Source of the DNA: Kuschelorhynchus macadamiae
Taxonomy: Eukaryota; Arthropoda; Insecta; Coleoptera; Curculionidae
Direction: 5' to 3'
Length of the DNA: 64,000 nt
NCBI GenBank assembly: GCA_030620095.1
Contig: JAUTXW010000352.1
Location: 1-64,000, forward strand
Made by a program: the position numbers and the translations under genes
Notes under the pieces: generated by a model
Databases searched by the model: none
The model's input: the letters and a program-made list of their open reading frames with translations, nothing else
What the model was told of the DNA's origin: nothing
In this document: in pieces, positions 15,380-26,255 of the stretch
Layout: each line of letters opens with the position of its first letter
How positions within the stretch are numbered: the first letter of the stretch is position 1

Positions 15380-15434
<55 letters not shown>
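15380..15434. repeat. (TA)n microsatellite at the left edge of a mariner-like element
   Basis: About 55 bp of TA. It sits exactly where the first 9-12 bases of the left TIR (TACAGGGTG) should be, as judged from the right TIR end at 17950. Confidence 0.95.
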
Positions 15435-15437
<3 letters not shown>

Positions 15438-17950
15438 CGTATTTTGTAAAAATTTGTTCACCCTGTATCTCCTAAACTGCTTAATAGATTTTTTTAAAAT
15501 TTTGTACACAAACACTCTTGGTATATCGTAAGTTTTTGACGTTTGAAAAGTAGCAAAGTTCCAGGGCCGTATCCAGCCAATTCACACAGGGGAGGGGGGT
15601 TAGTTTTGAGACACCCTGTACATCGGAATTCGGTATTTTTGAATTTTTTTCTTAAACTACATTCATTTGTGAACAAAAATATGCCACCATCTTGAATGGC
15701 ACACTAAAGGTTATGTACGAAATTTAAATCTTTAGATATTACGAGCCCCTTTTTTTAGCTGTATTAAAGCTTTTAACTAAGTATAAAATTATTTCAATGA
15801 TTGACTTTAAAAAAAAATTAAACTATCTCTATTAATAAAACACAGCCTTGTCGAATTAATTTTTATTTTCAGTAGCCCAAAAAAAAACTAAAATCTACCC
15901 TAACACAAAAACGTCTTAAAAGCTACAAAATGTTTTCAAAATGCATACCACCAATGTCTCTACATTTTTGGGCACGCTTTTGTAGGTTTGCAATTGAGCG
16001 GTGAATCATTTGAGGGTTTTGTCTAACCTCGTCGCAATAAAAATGTATCCTATTTATTAATTGATCCTTAGTTTCGATTGGAACACTGTAAACTTTTTGT
16101 TTTAGATGCCCCCACAAAAAGTAGTCGGCTGGATTAAAGTCTGGCGACCTAGCTGGCCAAGGATGTGGTCCTCCCTTGAGATAATTTCGAACATCAATTC
16201 CAAAATGTGCAGGTGCCCCATCGTGTTGAAACCATATGCCTCTTAAATTTACATTTTCTAATAAGCCCGGTAAAATATTTTGTAGAAAGTGCAAATACAC
16301 AACAGCCGTTAGTCGTTGAGGGAAAATATGTGGTCCAATTAAATGATTATTTGTTAAGCCGCACCAAACATTCACTGAAAACTTTCGTTGAGAATTGGCC
16401 AATCGCAACGAATGAGGGTTTTCATCTGCCCATACATGAGAGTTTCTAGAATTAAAGACTACGTCCCTTGTAAATTGGGCTTCATCAGTGAATAGTGCTC
16501 TAAAAATAGTTCTTCGATGATTTATTACCCACCTAGCAAATGCTAATCTAGGCAAGTAGTCGCCTTCTTCTAATCTTTGTACCTCTTGTACATGGAAAGG
16601 GTATAAGTTTTCATTTTTTATAGTTCTCCATACTCTTGTCTGCGGTATCGCTAATTGGGGGGAAATTCGCCTAGTGCTTGTGGTTGGATCTTCCCTCACA
16701 AGGTTGAGAATATTCTCTTCTTGGACCACGTTATTAGCACCCACTCTTTCAACATGAAGATCGGTTGAGGGAAACTTACCCTTTTCACGCATTGTATTAA
16801 AGGTTGCGGCAAACGTTTGGTGATTTGGAATTCTCCGATCCGGAAATCGTCTTCTGTATTCTTCTGTAGCAGCCCTTCCGTTACCATTACAAAATCCGTA
16901 CACAAATACGATGTCTGCGTACTCAGCATTTGTAAATAACGGCATTTTTACAATTATTGAAATGTACCAAACTTTTTGCAAAGAGAAAATTCAAATAAAA
17001 AATCTTTAATTAACAATGTCAAACACAAATGATTGAATTGTATGTATGTAATGTCATTTTTAAAATATCTGTCTAAATTCCAAGGCTTACTTTATTATTT
17101 TTAGGTATTAAAATTTATTGAATTTGTATTTTTTTGTAGGTTTTAAGGTTACGAAAAAAAATAAAGGTAAATAAAAAAATTTAAAAAAAAACAAGCTCTT
17201 ACACGTAATTTGTATACAATAACAAAAATAAAAAAAGATAAATTTTTACGGTAGCCGATAAATGATCACGATCTCGAGCATTAGATGAGATGAGGCGAAA
17301 AAGACTCAAACAGAAATTAACTGGTTTATTAGTAGAGATAGTTTAATTTTTTTAAAAGTCAAGCATTTAGACAAAAACCTCAAATGTAAATGATTCAACG
17401 CTCAATTGCAATTCACAAAAGCGTGCACAAAAATGTAGAGATACCGTTAGACAGGCGTTATTGTGTTAGGGTAGATTTTGGTATTTTTGGGCCACTAAAA
17501 ATAAAAAATAATTCGACAAGGCTGTGTTTTATTAGTAGAGATAGTTTAATTTTTTTTAAAGTCAATCATTGAAATAATTGTATACTTAATTAAAAGCTTT
17601 AATACAGATACCGCTAAAAATAGGGGTATGTACTATCTAAAGATTTAAATTTCGTACATAACCTTTAGTGTGCCATTCAAGATGGTGGCATATTATTGTT
17701 CACAAATGAATGTAGTTTAAGAAAAAAATTCAAAAATACCGAATTCCGATGTACAGGGTGTCTCAAAACTAGCCCCCCTCCCCTGTGTGAACTGGCTGGA
17801 TACGGCCCTGGAACTTTGATACTTTTCAAACGTCAAAAAGTTATGATATACCAAGAGCGTTTGTGTACAAAATTTAAAAAAAAATGGATTAAGCCGTTTA
17901 GGAGATACAGAGTGAACAAATTTTTACCAAAATATAAAAATCACCCTGTA
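15434..17950 (-). mobile_element. Long-TIR mariner-like element A
   Basis: The left arm, about 15434-16040, is inverted relative to the right arm, about 17363-17950. The right arm ends CACCCTGTA. Each arm is close to 600 bp, far longer than the TIRs usual for Tc1/mariner. The arms reach into coding sequence: the right arm holds an inverted copy of the transposase C-terminus (MIQRSIA at 17390, compare MIHRSIANLQKRAQK in the gene). A piece of about 50 bp of the right arm (17290-17345) is repeated directly at 17520-17570. The left tip is lost in (TA)n. Confidence 0.85.
15923..16945 (-). CDS. IS630/Tc1/mariner-like transposase, nearly intact
   Basis: A 340-residue frame from the ATG of MPLFTNAEYADIVF; an upstream in-frame extension has no better start. 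The N-terminus (about residues 5-55) is a helix-turn-helix with EYRRRFPDRRIPNHQTFAAT, as in the DUF4817-type domain of insect transposases. The DDE_3 catalytic core follows: first Asp in LFTDEAQFT, second Asp in FQHDGAPAHF, third Asp in SPDFNPADYFLW. It ends GGMHFENIL. Only 31 residues separate the second and third Asp; the related proteins at 26.98 and 56.0 kb have 41 at this point. It seems to have lost 30 bp in frame (the N-x-W-I-G stretch), so it is probably inactive although the frame is open. Confidence 0.8.
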   Translation of the reverse strand: MPLFTNAEYADIVFVYGFCNGNGRAATEEYRRRFPDRRIPNHQTFAATFNTMREKGKFPSTDLHVERVGANNVVQEENILNLVREDPTTSTRRISPQLAIPQTRVWRTIKNENLYPFHVQEVQRLEEGDYLPRLAFARWVINHRRTIFRALFTDEAQFTRDVVFNSRNSHVWADENPHSLRLANSQRKFSVNVWCGLTNNHLIGPHIFPQRLTAVVYLHFLQNILPGLLENVNLRGIWFQHDGAPAHFGIDVRNYLKGGPHPWPARSPDFNPADYFLWGHLKQKVYSVPIETKDQLINRIHFYCDEVRQNPQMIHRSIANLQKRAQKCRDIGGMHFENIL

Positions 17951-18239
17951 TCTTAGTAATAAAGCCGAATTAATCAATTTAAATATCCATTTCGATATAC
18001 CCTAGGGATACCCTATACACCACATAAGTATGTACAGTGGGTCGTGAATCACCCAGTATATACTTGATAAATTAAAAAATAAATCAGAATTCAATGGCCG
18101 ATTCAAATTATAAACCTTTGATCAACAACAGAATCAGACACTATCACTAACCGAGAAAATCAGTGTTACTTCACAGATTATTTTGTAATCTGTGACAATA
18201 GCTTGTACAAATTTATTTAAAACTAAAATCTCGAAGTGT
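17951..18239. other. Non-coding flank
   Basis: No gene. A mariner-end-like piece (GTACAGTGGGTCGTGAATCACCC) at about 18031 is too diverged to call. Confidence 0.4.
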
Positions 18240-18600
18240 TGAAAGTAGTTTGCCGAACCTTCGGCGTCGCACGTCATGCGAATACTATTTTTTACATAAG
18301 GCTCGCCACTGCCTCAGACCCCGCCGTCGCGTTGGCAATGGCCCCAGCACAGACCTTGCGCGTCATGTTTTTGCGGGGATTTAATGATTGAAATGCAAAA
18401 GCCACAACGCGTAAGGCTCAAATGTGCTGGGGGGGCCCCGGGAGACATCAGCGAGCGAAATTCAAAACTGAGGATCTTTTCTTTTTTTTTGTCATCATGT
18501 AAATTTTGAGTTGCGGCCGAAGGGCCCCCAAATACGTAAAACCCATTAACCGTTTTTTTGTCATCGCAAAACGTCAACTCGCCCAGATGAGCCCAAACCA
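18240..18600. other. G+C-rich island of unknown nature
   Basis: The base composition stands out from the A+T-rich surroundings, with CG dinucleotides and runs such as GGGGGGGCCCCGGG. GGCCCCAGCACA at about 18341 is matched by an inverted TGTGCTGGGGG at about 18425, with weaker pairing further in. A 95-codon frame on the minus strand has no recognisable domain and I do not call it a gene. Confidence 0.5.
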
Positions 18601-19665
18601 TCGTAAATAGTTTATTCGGCCTTGTTGCAACATACGAGTCCCCTTTTAATACTCATTGTTTATAAAATTATGACACACCACGATACACTTACAACGGTAT
18701 GCCTACGCCCGTCTCTTCAGCTTTTAGCAAGAAAATTAAATTGAAGTTTACAAATATCAGAATATCTAAAATGCAATCACGATGATTCGTGAAATTTATT
18801 TTGATTAAAATAATCAACTAATTTAAAACAAAAGTTAAGAATGCTGCAAGTAAAATAATTGCAGGGGAAACTTCCATTCATATTTTATAACATTTGTTAC
18901 TTAAGTTGCTGCACTAGTGCCGTCAAATTTGTAAGTAATAAAATTATATTATAATAAAAAAAAATGCATTTTAATTATAATAATATAATGAAATTTGAAT
19001 TAATATTGTAAAGACCCATCCAAATATCCTGACATACATTTTAATAGCTAAATCAAATTAATTGATTGTTAAAAATCTATATGAAGGCTTTAGCTCTGGA
19101 TGTTGCAAGGATTCAGTTAAAATTGCATTTTTTTTTGTAATATTGTAAAATAAATTGCCATAATGAAGTCCCATTCAATTTAAATTAATACCGGGCATAT
19201 ATCAGACTAAAAAGTAAAACGGCGTTCCATATGCCATCTTCAATGTATGATCTATTGTGGGATCACATGTTTGAGGACAAAGTCCTCAGCGAACATCCCA
19301 TTCAGTTTATAAAATTAATTTCAAAAAAGTATTTCAAGATCACGAAACCATGAAGCATTTAGACTTAACTAAGAGACATAAATCTAGCAGTGTCAATACA
19401 AAAACTACCCTATTTAAAAACGAGTAATTATGTCTAAATAGGGAAGTTAGTTTCATTTTAGTAAGTAAACATTATTTGGTAATAAATTAATACAAATTAT
19501 AAATATTAATATGTGTCAATTTTTTTATTACTAGGAAGGCTCTGTTAAACGGACTTATTTTTGAACCCAAGTACCCAAGTCTTACCTTATAAGAAATTAC
19601 AAATACAATGTGTGTGGTGGAATTTGTTATGATGTTCCGGGCAAAAAACAGTGCTCTGATTTTTT
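18601..19665. other. Non-coding, no recognisable gene
   Basis: A+T rich. 19207-19232 is the inverted partner of 11262-11287. Nothing else can be supported. Confidence 0.5.
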
Positions 19666-19996
19666 AAAGATTTAGAATATTATATCATAAGTGCGAAAAT
19701 ATTATTCGAAATGTCAAATTTTGACAGGTTGTCAGTTTTTTTAAATGAAACACCCTGTATATTAAATCATATTCTTGAAGATTTTTTTTTCTAATTTCAA
19801 ATATATATACTTTTAATATATTCTGTCAATTAGTTTTAAATATATAAACGTTTAAATAATAAAGAAATGGTAAGGTAATTTGCGCTAAAACATAGTGAGC
19901 CATGGTCAAGACAATTGCAATGAACGACGCCTTCTTGACGTTTACCGGTCAGAAGTAATTATTTACGAGCATTTTTAATATCTAATACGTTGGACG

Positions 19997-20985
19997 ATGG
20001 GTTATTCGGAAGAAGAGAAACTCGACATGATAGAATTATTTTAGTTACATGCTAAAAATGCATCGATAGCTCGTAACGAATATCATAGACGATTTCCAGA
20101 TAGACCAACACCGACTTGTAGGACAATATTAAACATCGCTAAATAATTGAATGAAAGAAAAACACTTAAGCGAAAAGTTGGATAGTGGAAAGAAGCGCTG
20201 AAGAAGATTTAAGTATAATGTTATATTTTCAACGTAATTTTGGAACCTTTGTATTAAAATAATTTATTTATCTTATTTATTCTTGTTTTAGAAAGTCCTG
20301 AGCGCTCAATTCCCGATGCAGCCACTCTTTTTAACAAAGCATGGCATAAAATCCACTTAGTTCTAAAACATTATAAATATAAGCAATACAAGTTTTTACC
20401 TACTCAAGAATTAACCGATCAAAATAAAATAGACCGATTACACTTCTGCCAAGAAATAGAAAGATGGGTTATGATGAACCAACTAAATCTGTCAAAGATA
20501 ATTTTCACTGATGAGGCAACATTTACCACTGGAGGCATGTTTAACCGAAAAAATAAGCATTTTTGGTCAAAAGAAAACCCGCCAGCTCTTCAGGAGGTCA
20601 AAATTCAGGTAAGAAGATCCCTACATGTTTGGCGTGACCTTCTTAACAATCATGTTATTGGACCTATATTTTTAAATGGGAATTTAACCGGACAAAGGTA
20701 TCAGGAGTTATTAGAAAACGAAATCGAGGGGCATTTAGAACAACTACCGATTAATTCATATCTTAATTTGATATGGAAACAAGATGGTGCCCCTCCTCAT
20801 AATGTCAATTTTTTAAATGAGAGGTATCTATTTTGGATTGGAAGACATGGAGCATTAAGATGGCCAACAAACCAGTTATCTGAAAAACAAGATATACTAC
20901 AATAGGCCAAGAACCATCCAAGCTTCAGAGCAAAATATAGTCCAAACAATCGACGATTTAAACACCCAATCACCTCACTTTATCT
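19997..20985 (+). pseudogene. Broken transposase of element B
   Basis: Exon 1 in the left TIR starts MGYSEEEKLDMIELF and then hits TAG where the inverted copy in the right TIR has TAT (Tyr). Downstream it keeps RRFPDRPTPT, the helix-turn-helix seen in the related proteins. A likely intron of about 80 bp ends at a TTGTTTTAG acceptor near 20291. The core reads NLSKIIFTDEATFT (first Asp) and WKQDGAPPHNV (second Asp). The frame then reaches RWP and loses the PARSPDL...D...LWG block: about 100 bp that should carry the third Asp are missing. A shifted frame gives the C-terminal tail (IDDLNTQSPHFIYAY) ending near 20970. It is inactive. Confidence 0.75.
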
Positions 20986-21179
20986 ACGCATACACAGAAA
21001 ATTTAGAAGAAATATTCAGAAATGCATTCTAAACCAAGGAGACTATATAGAAAACCAAAATTTAGTTCTTTACGCTAATATTATTATTTACCTACTTTAT
21101 ATTATTGATTTTTTATGGTATTGTTTCTTTCCACTATTCTAACTTATCGCTTAAGTATTTTCTTTCATTCAATTGTTTA

Positions 21180-21322
21180 ACGATGTTTAATATTATGCTA
21201 CGAGTCGGTGTTGGTCTATCTGGAAACCGTCTATGATATTCGTTAGAGCTATCGATGGATTTTTACCATGTAAATAAAATAATTCTATCATGTTGAGTTT
21301 CTCTTCTTCCGAATAACCCATC
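21180..21322 (-). pseudogene. Inverted second copy of the transposase first exon inside the right TIR
   Basis: Read on the minus strand from about 21322: MGYSEEEKLNMIELFYLHG, then a frameshift after the codons for PSIAL. It matches 19997-20140. It shows that the TIR of this element includes the coding sequence of the DNA-binding N-terminus. On its own it has no catalytic part. Confidence 0.7.
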
Positions 21323-21889
21323 GTCCAACGTATTAGATATTAAAAATGCTCGTAAATAGATACTTCTGACCGGTAAACGTCAAAAAGGCGTCGTTCATTG
21401 CAATTGTCTTAACCATGGCTCACTATGTTTTAGCGCAAATTACCTTACCATTTGTTTAATGTTTAAACACTTATATATCCAAAACTAATTGACAGAATAT
21501 ATTAAAAGTGTATATATTTGAAATTAGAAAAAAAAAAAGATCTTCAAGAATATGATTTAAAATACAGGGTGTTTCGTTTAAAAAACTAACAACCTGTCAA
21601 AATTTGACATTTCCAAAAATATTTTCGCACTAATGATAAAATATTCTAAATCTTCATATAAAACCCAACAACTTTTGTATTTACGACATTTCCGTATCTA
21701 TTGAAATAAACTCTCTAGGTGGGTGGAAAAATATACGGCAAAACCTTGTACATACATACATACTTACGAATATACATACTGTTTTTAAATTTTTGTTTTA
21801 TTTATCGGTATTATTTTATAATAACTTATCTATAAAAAATCAATTATGATATTTATTATTTTCCTACATAAAAAAAGATTTTTTTTACA

Positions 21890-22290
21890 GGAAATGAAAT
21901 TTTACTGACTTTTTAAACATTAAATTATGCCGCCATTTTGTTTCGCCATATAGGATATACCAAAGGTTCATCCCTTTTTCACATCTGATTTTTGTGTAAG
22001 ATTTCAACTTAATTGGATAAATAGTTTTTTAAACATTTAATTAGGCCGCTATTTTGTTTAGCCATAAATGCTCCTCAACAAAATTTTACCAGTTTATTCC
22101 TAGGTCACACTTAATTTTGGGCAAAATTTGAGATAAACTAGATTAGTAGTTTTTTAGTAATACTTTTTTAACATTCTATTAGGCCGCTAATTTGTTCCGT
22201 CATATTGGATTTTCACAAAAATATTACTATGTCATCCCCATCTGACTCTTAATTTTTGACCAGAATTTGAAGTCAATCAGATAAGTAATT
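21890..22290. repeat. Degenerate tandem repeat (three units, about 115-138 bp)
   Basis: The block 'AACATT...ATT(A/G)(T/G)GCCGC(C/T)ATTTTGTT...CCATA' recurs at about 21915, 22030 and 22170. Each is followed by a similar TTTTTC/ATCTGA-type stretch. Units are well diverged, as in an old minisatellite. No coding potential is seen. Confidence 0.55.
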
Positions 22291-22732
22291 TTTTTACTAT
22301 GCCGCAAATAGACAACATCCCTGAAACGTGAAAATCTTCAAAAATCTCGGAGGGTGATTTCTATACGATTACAATACTTACAAGGAAAGTGAAAAGGAAC
22401 CGCAAAATATTTATATCACCTGTTTTCTGATTTTGGACCCCCCAGTCCGAATTTCTGACTACTCGTCTAACAGATACTTAGAATTGGCAAAAAGACATTA
22501 AATTGCTTGTTATATTAAATTAAAGAGAAACAAGCCGCCGCTGGTTCTGAGAGCCATCAGGGTTGTCATTTTTGGGACCGGCGACGCAGAGGAAGATATA
22601 TGTTTTCTCTCGCACCCATAACACGGGAAAAACAATAATACTCGTAGATCCAACTTTCGAAACTGTTTATGAATTAAATGTTGCGTCTATCCTTTGTTCT
22701 AAGTTCTAAGTCTAAGATCTTGTCATACTTAC
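22291..22732. other. Non-coding, downstream of the 22.7 kb zinc-finger exon
   Basis: No gene or element recognised. On the minus strand this would be either the 3' untranslated region or an intron, depending on whether the donor at 22727-22732 is used. Confidence 0.4.
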
Positions 22733-23197
22733 CACATATTTTCATTTTCGATTATCTGACGGCTATTTATGTCTGGATAGTTTAGATAATAATTTGAGTG
22801 AATGATGGCATGTGACTTTAGCTCTGATTTCCGAACTGTTTTAAAAAAACAGTCAGGACACTCGTACCATACAACTTCATCGAGCTTTCTATGAATGATC
22901 AAATGCTTTCTTAGACATTCCTTTGAGTGGGTTTTATATAAACACTCTGGACAGTGGAACTTCTGAATGCAATTTTCCCTACTATGAACAACGACATGTT
23001 TCTTTAGATATTCTTTCTGTTTTGCTTTATATGAACAGTCTGGACATTGATGCCACACAATTTCATCTGGCTTTTTATGAATTATCGAATGCTTCTTAAG
23101 GTTACCCGTCTCAGCTGACTGGTAAGGGCACTCTGGACATCTATGCCGTTTCACTTCCTTTTTCGATTTACCTGAACACTTCACATGTCTGGCGATC
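22733..23197 (-). CDS. C2H2 zinc-finger exon B (four fingers), host gene
   Basis: Minus-strand exon with a good acceptor (TTTTGTTTTAG then GATCGC at 23197). It opens IARHVKCSGKSKKEVKRH, a basic stretch, then four C2H2 fingers beginning CPECPYQS, CPDCSYKA, CPECLYKT and CPDCFFKT, each with H-x3-H. Linkers are of the type KKPDEIVWHQ. A further 20 or so residues follow. At the end the sequence reads ATGTG-GTAAGT, so it may be an internal exon with a consensus donor, or a last exon ending at the TAA inside that donor. It joins in frame with the acidic exon at 31314-31478 (GA + G gives Glu). Family role: nuclear, sequence-specific DNA binding. It is the most diverged of the four copies. Confidence 0.8.
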
Positions 23198-23245
23198 CTA
23201 AAACAAAAACACAAGGCTATTACACATAATATAATATTATGTATG

Positions 23246-23549
23246 TGGAGGATGGTATTAGTTTTTCTCGTTTTGACAACCGTTTAAACGAGAGTGACGA
23301 ACGGATGTACACCCAGAATGAAAACACATCATATTTTTCCATCCATGCAGGACTACGAATCAACACTATACACCTCTACGGGGAGTAGACTTTCAAGGCA
23401 ATCAGGATGTATGAGAAAATCAGAGGTAAGAAAACTAATCTTTTATGTGATTTGACCTTCCTATTTAAGTCTCGTGATAGCGATTTATTTCCTACTTTTA
23501 CACGGTTGTCCTACCATACTAAAACGAGAAAAACTAATACCATCCTCCA
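23246..23549. mobile_element. 304-bp MITE with 29-bp perfect TIRs
   Basis: 23246-23274 (starting TGGAGGATGGTATTAG) is the exact reverse complement of 23521-23549. No coding sequence lies between. The tips differ from the TACAGGG type seen elsewhere, so it belongs to another superfamily. No target duplication is obvious. It lies in the intron just upstream of the zinc-finger exon at 22733-23197. Confidence 0.7.
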
Positions 23550-23669
23550 AAATGCTAGTAAAGCTTTAATGGTAGAAATCCATCGATCACCATTCTCTCT
23601 GATTTAATATCAATTTAGGAAATTCCTTGTATGATATTAGCTATGTTAATAAAAATGTAAAAAAGTTCT

Positions 23670-26173
23670 GAAACACATAGATTACAACAAAATTAGGTTA
23701 TATCTTTATAGGGAAAACTGGAATGATGTTTTTTTGTGTCAAGACCCTGATGCTGCCACTGAACTCTTCTTATATAAATTAAAAAACTATATTACTATGG
23801 ATACAACGGAGAAGTCTATTCCCAATAAAAAACTAAGACTTAAACTCTGGATTACACCTGGCTTTCTTTTGTCAATTAGAGAGAGAGAGAGAGAGAGATA
23901 ATCTTCATAGAATGTGGGCGAAGGATCCTCTTAATGTTGTTCTGAGAAGAAACTATACAAACTACAGAGCTACCTTAAGTAATCTTATTAAAAAATCTAA
24001 ATTATTTTACTATAAAAATAAATTAATTGACGTCAGGCATGTTCCTAAAAAAACCTGGAACAAAATTAAACAGGCTACAAATGATTTGGTTTCTAAGACC
24101 ACTACCATTCCGTTTTTAATGAGTGAGGATAAAAAGGAAATACGAGGCCAGAAAGAGATTGCAGATGAGCTTAGTGGCTTTTTTAGTAGTGTGGGTTCCA
24201 GGTTAGCTAGCAAAATTAACAAACCTAAAAACGTTCCGGAACATTTGACGAGTGAAGTCTATCTTCCGAACTCAATGTATTTGGATCCAATTTCTCAGGA
24301 AGAAGTCATTAAGTCGATAAATGCATTAAAGATCAGCTCTTCTTCTGATGATTTCTTTATTTCTAATAAAATAATTAAATTAAATTATAAAAGCCTGGCG
24401 AAGCCCCTAATTCATAATGATAATGTAGTGTTCAAAACTAGAATATTTCCCAATATTTTTAAAAGGGCAATAATTATACCGTTGCACAAGGGAGGTGACA
24501 AAAGTGACAAAAATAACTATAGACCGATTGCGCTAACTAGTCCTATCTGTAAAATTGTTGAAAAATGTATTAAAATAAGACTGTGCGGCTTTTTGTCTGT
24601 AAACATTTTGTCTAAATACCAGTATGGGTTTAGAGAGAGAATGGGTACAGATAGTGCTTTGCAGAAGTTACTAAGTTTGTGACTGGATGACTTAATGAGC
24701 ACAGCAAACCAATAGCAATTTTTCTCGATCTTGCCAAAGCATTTGACACCGTAGATCATCATATTCTACTAAATAAATTAAATAACATTGGCATTAGGGG
24801 GATTGCGCATGACCTATTTAAATCCTATCTTACAAACAGGCATTTGAAAGTAAATTTAAATTATAATGTCAGTTCTGAAAACAAGGTTGACTATGGTGTT
24901 CCACAGGGTACAGTGCTTGACCCAGTTTTGTTCACAATATATATTAATAATTTAACTAGTTTGTTGCCATTGACTAAAACTGTTTGTTTTGCTGATGATA
25001 CTGTCCCGCTTTGCATTCCATGAAGCGGAAAAAGCAATCACAACTGTCAAAATATGGCTGGATTTAAATTCACTAACTTCAAACATTAAGAAGACGAATT
25101 TCATGACTTTCTCTATGAATTCTAAGGGGATTCCAAATAATCAATTTATTAAAGTTCACACAAGCGATTGTAATAGTTACAGCGACTACTCCTGTGTAGA
25201 TACTGTTAAGTCAACTGACAGTATCAAGTATCTAGGTGTGTATTTCGATAGTTATTTGAAATGGAACAACCACTGTGATTATGTGAAAAATAAATTAAGG
25301 AAGCTTGTATATAAATTTTATAAACTACGTAATATTCTAGATGAAAGAACTAGCATTAATGTGTATAGAGCTCTTGTCGAATCTAGTTTAAACTATGGAA
25401 TTATCTGTTGGGGCACTGCCCACAGATATTCTCTTAGCAATATAATTATTGCTCAAAAATATATTTTAAAAATTATAATGTTTAAGTCAAAGCATTACTC
25501 TTCTGAGTTATTATTCAAAGAATCAGGAGTCTTTACTATTTTACAAGTTTACATAAAGAACATCTTAAGAGTTTCTTTAAGTAGAGGCATATGTGGTAAT
25601 TTCATTGATCATGATGTTGGAACCAGAGCAAATATTAATTGTAATTATTCATTACAATGCTGTACAAAGAAGCCTTAAATATGTAGCCCCTAAAATTATA
25701 AATTTACTACCATCACAACTCAAATTCATACCATATATTAATATCAAAAATAAACTTAATGAATGGATTAAAGACAACTGGGAGGTGATTGAGAATACTC
25801 TTGTTTTTATGTAATAACTAGCTATTTACAGTTTATTTAAAGTTACTTTAGATTAACTAGAATGAAATCTGTTATAGTTCCTGTATTATTGTTTAATGTT
25901 TAAACTGTATTCATAATAAGGTTAACGTTGAAGTTTTATTGGACCTACAATAGTTGTTTGTTTATTGTTGGATTCTAAATGGGAATCATGTAAGGTGCAC
26001 ACACAGACCTAAGTCCATCGTGCATCTTTTATTGTATATCAAATATATCTACATAAATACATCTACATTTGTTCTCAAATAATTGTTGTAATGTTCGTTT
26101 TAAGCTAGATTAAGTGTCTGTAACTGACATAAGCTGTAGATACTGGTTACTTGTGATAAATAAATAAATAAAT
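23670..26173 (+). pseudogene. Non-LTR retrotransposon (CR1/Jockey-like), ORF2 relic with 3' end
   Basis: Read on plus across frames. About 23670-23870 resembles an endonuclease-to-RT linker (YRENWNDVFLCQDPDAATEL). 23912-24682 is one frame with NNYRPIALTSPICKIVEKCI and YQYGFRERMGTDSALQKLL. A frameshift near 24680 leads to IAIFLDLAKAFDTVDHHIL, then YGVPQGTVLDPVLFTIYINN and the catalytic CFADDT near 24995. A second break near 25010 leads to 24989-25678 with IKYLGVYFDSYLKWNNH and LNYGIICWG. The C-terminus lies in 25593-25814. The 3' end is a short (AAATA)n-type tail at 26155-26173. A (GA)n tract interrupts it at 23878-23900. The 5' end is truncated or unrecognised. Two frameshifts, no intact protein. 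Confidence 0.8.
23878..23900. repeat. (GA)n microsatellite inside a non-LTR coding region
   Basis: A GAGAGA run within the stretch encoding the RT N-terminal extension; its expansion may have broken the frame there. Confidence 0.9.
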
Positions 26174-26255
26174 CTATCTGCCTGAGCCGAGTGATCCCAA
26201 GTGCGTATGGCATAGTTACAGTGAGATTGAAACAAATAATGAAAAACAAAGATAG
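26174..26255 (-). pseudogene. Non-LTR RT fragment, left piece (split by element C)
   Basis: Minus-strand reading gives QSHCNYAIRTWDHSAQADR, the RT thumb block of Jockey/CR1-like elements. It abuts the 3' tail of the plus-strand element at 26173 on one side and the TA of element C at 26256 on the other. With element C removed, the frame continues from the piece at 28606-29045. Confidence 0.65.

Larger units (their letters stand above)
19666..21660 (+). mobile_element. Long-TIR mariner-like element B
   Basis: The left arm, about 19666-20163, is an inverted copy of the right arm, about 21180-21660. Both arms contain (T)ACAGGGTGTTTC-type ends (19748-19758 and 21565-21577) about 100 bp in from the edge of the shared arm. 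The first coding exon lies inside the arms and is therefore present twice, as ATGGGTTATTC at 19997 on plus and the same at about 21322 on minus. The right arm seems to continue to about 21750; the left arm is cut at about 19665. Confidence 0.8.

Noticed and set aside
15494..15676. Paired frames with identical starts (MFTNECSLRKKFKN) at 15494-15676 and 17696-17956
   Set aside because: They are the two TIR arms of element A read in opposite directions, not genes.
16207..16449. Plus-strand frame inside the element A transposase (also 27277-27462 in element C)
   Set aside because: Antisense shadow of transposase coding sequence.
18314..18601. 95-codon frame in the G+C-rich island
   Set aside because: G+C-rich DNA has few stops; no domain, no splice signals, and inverted-repeat content instead.
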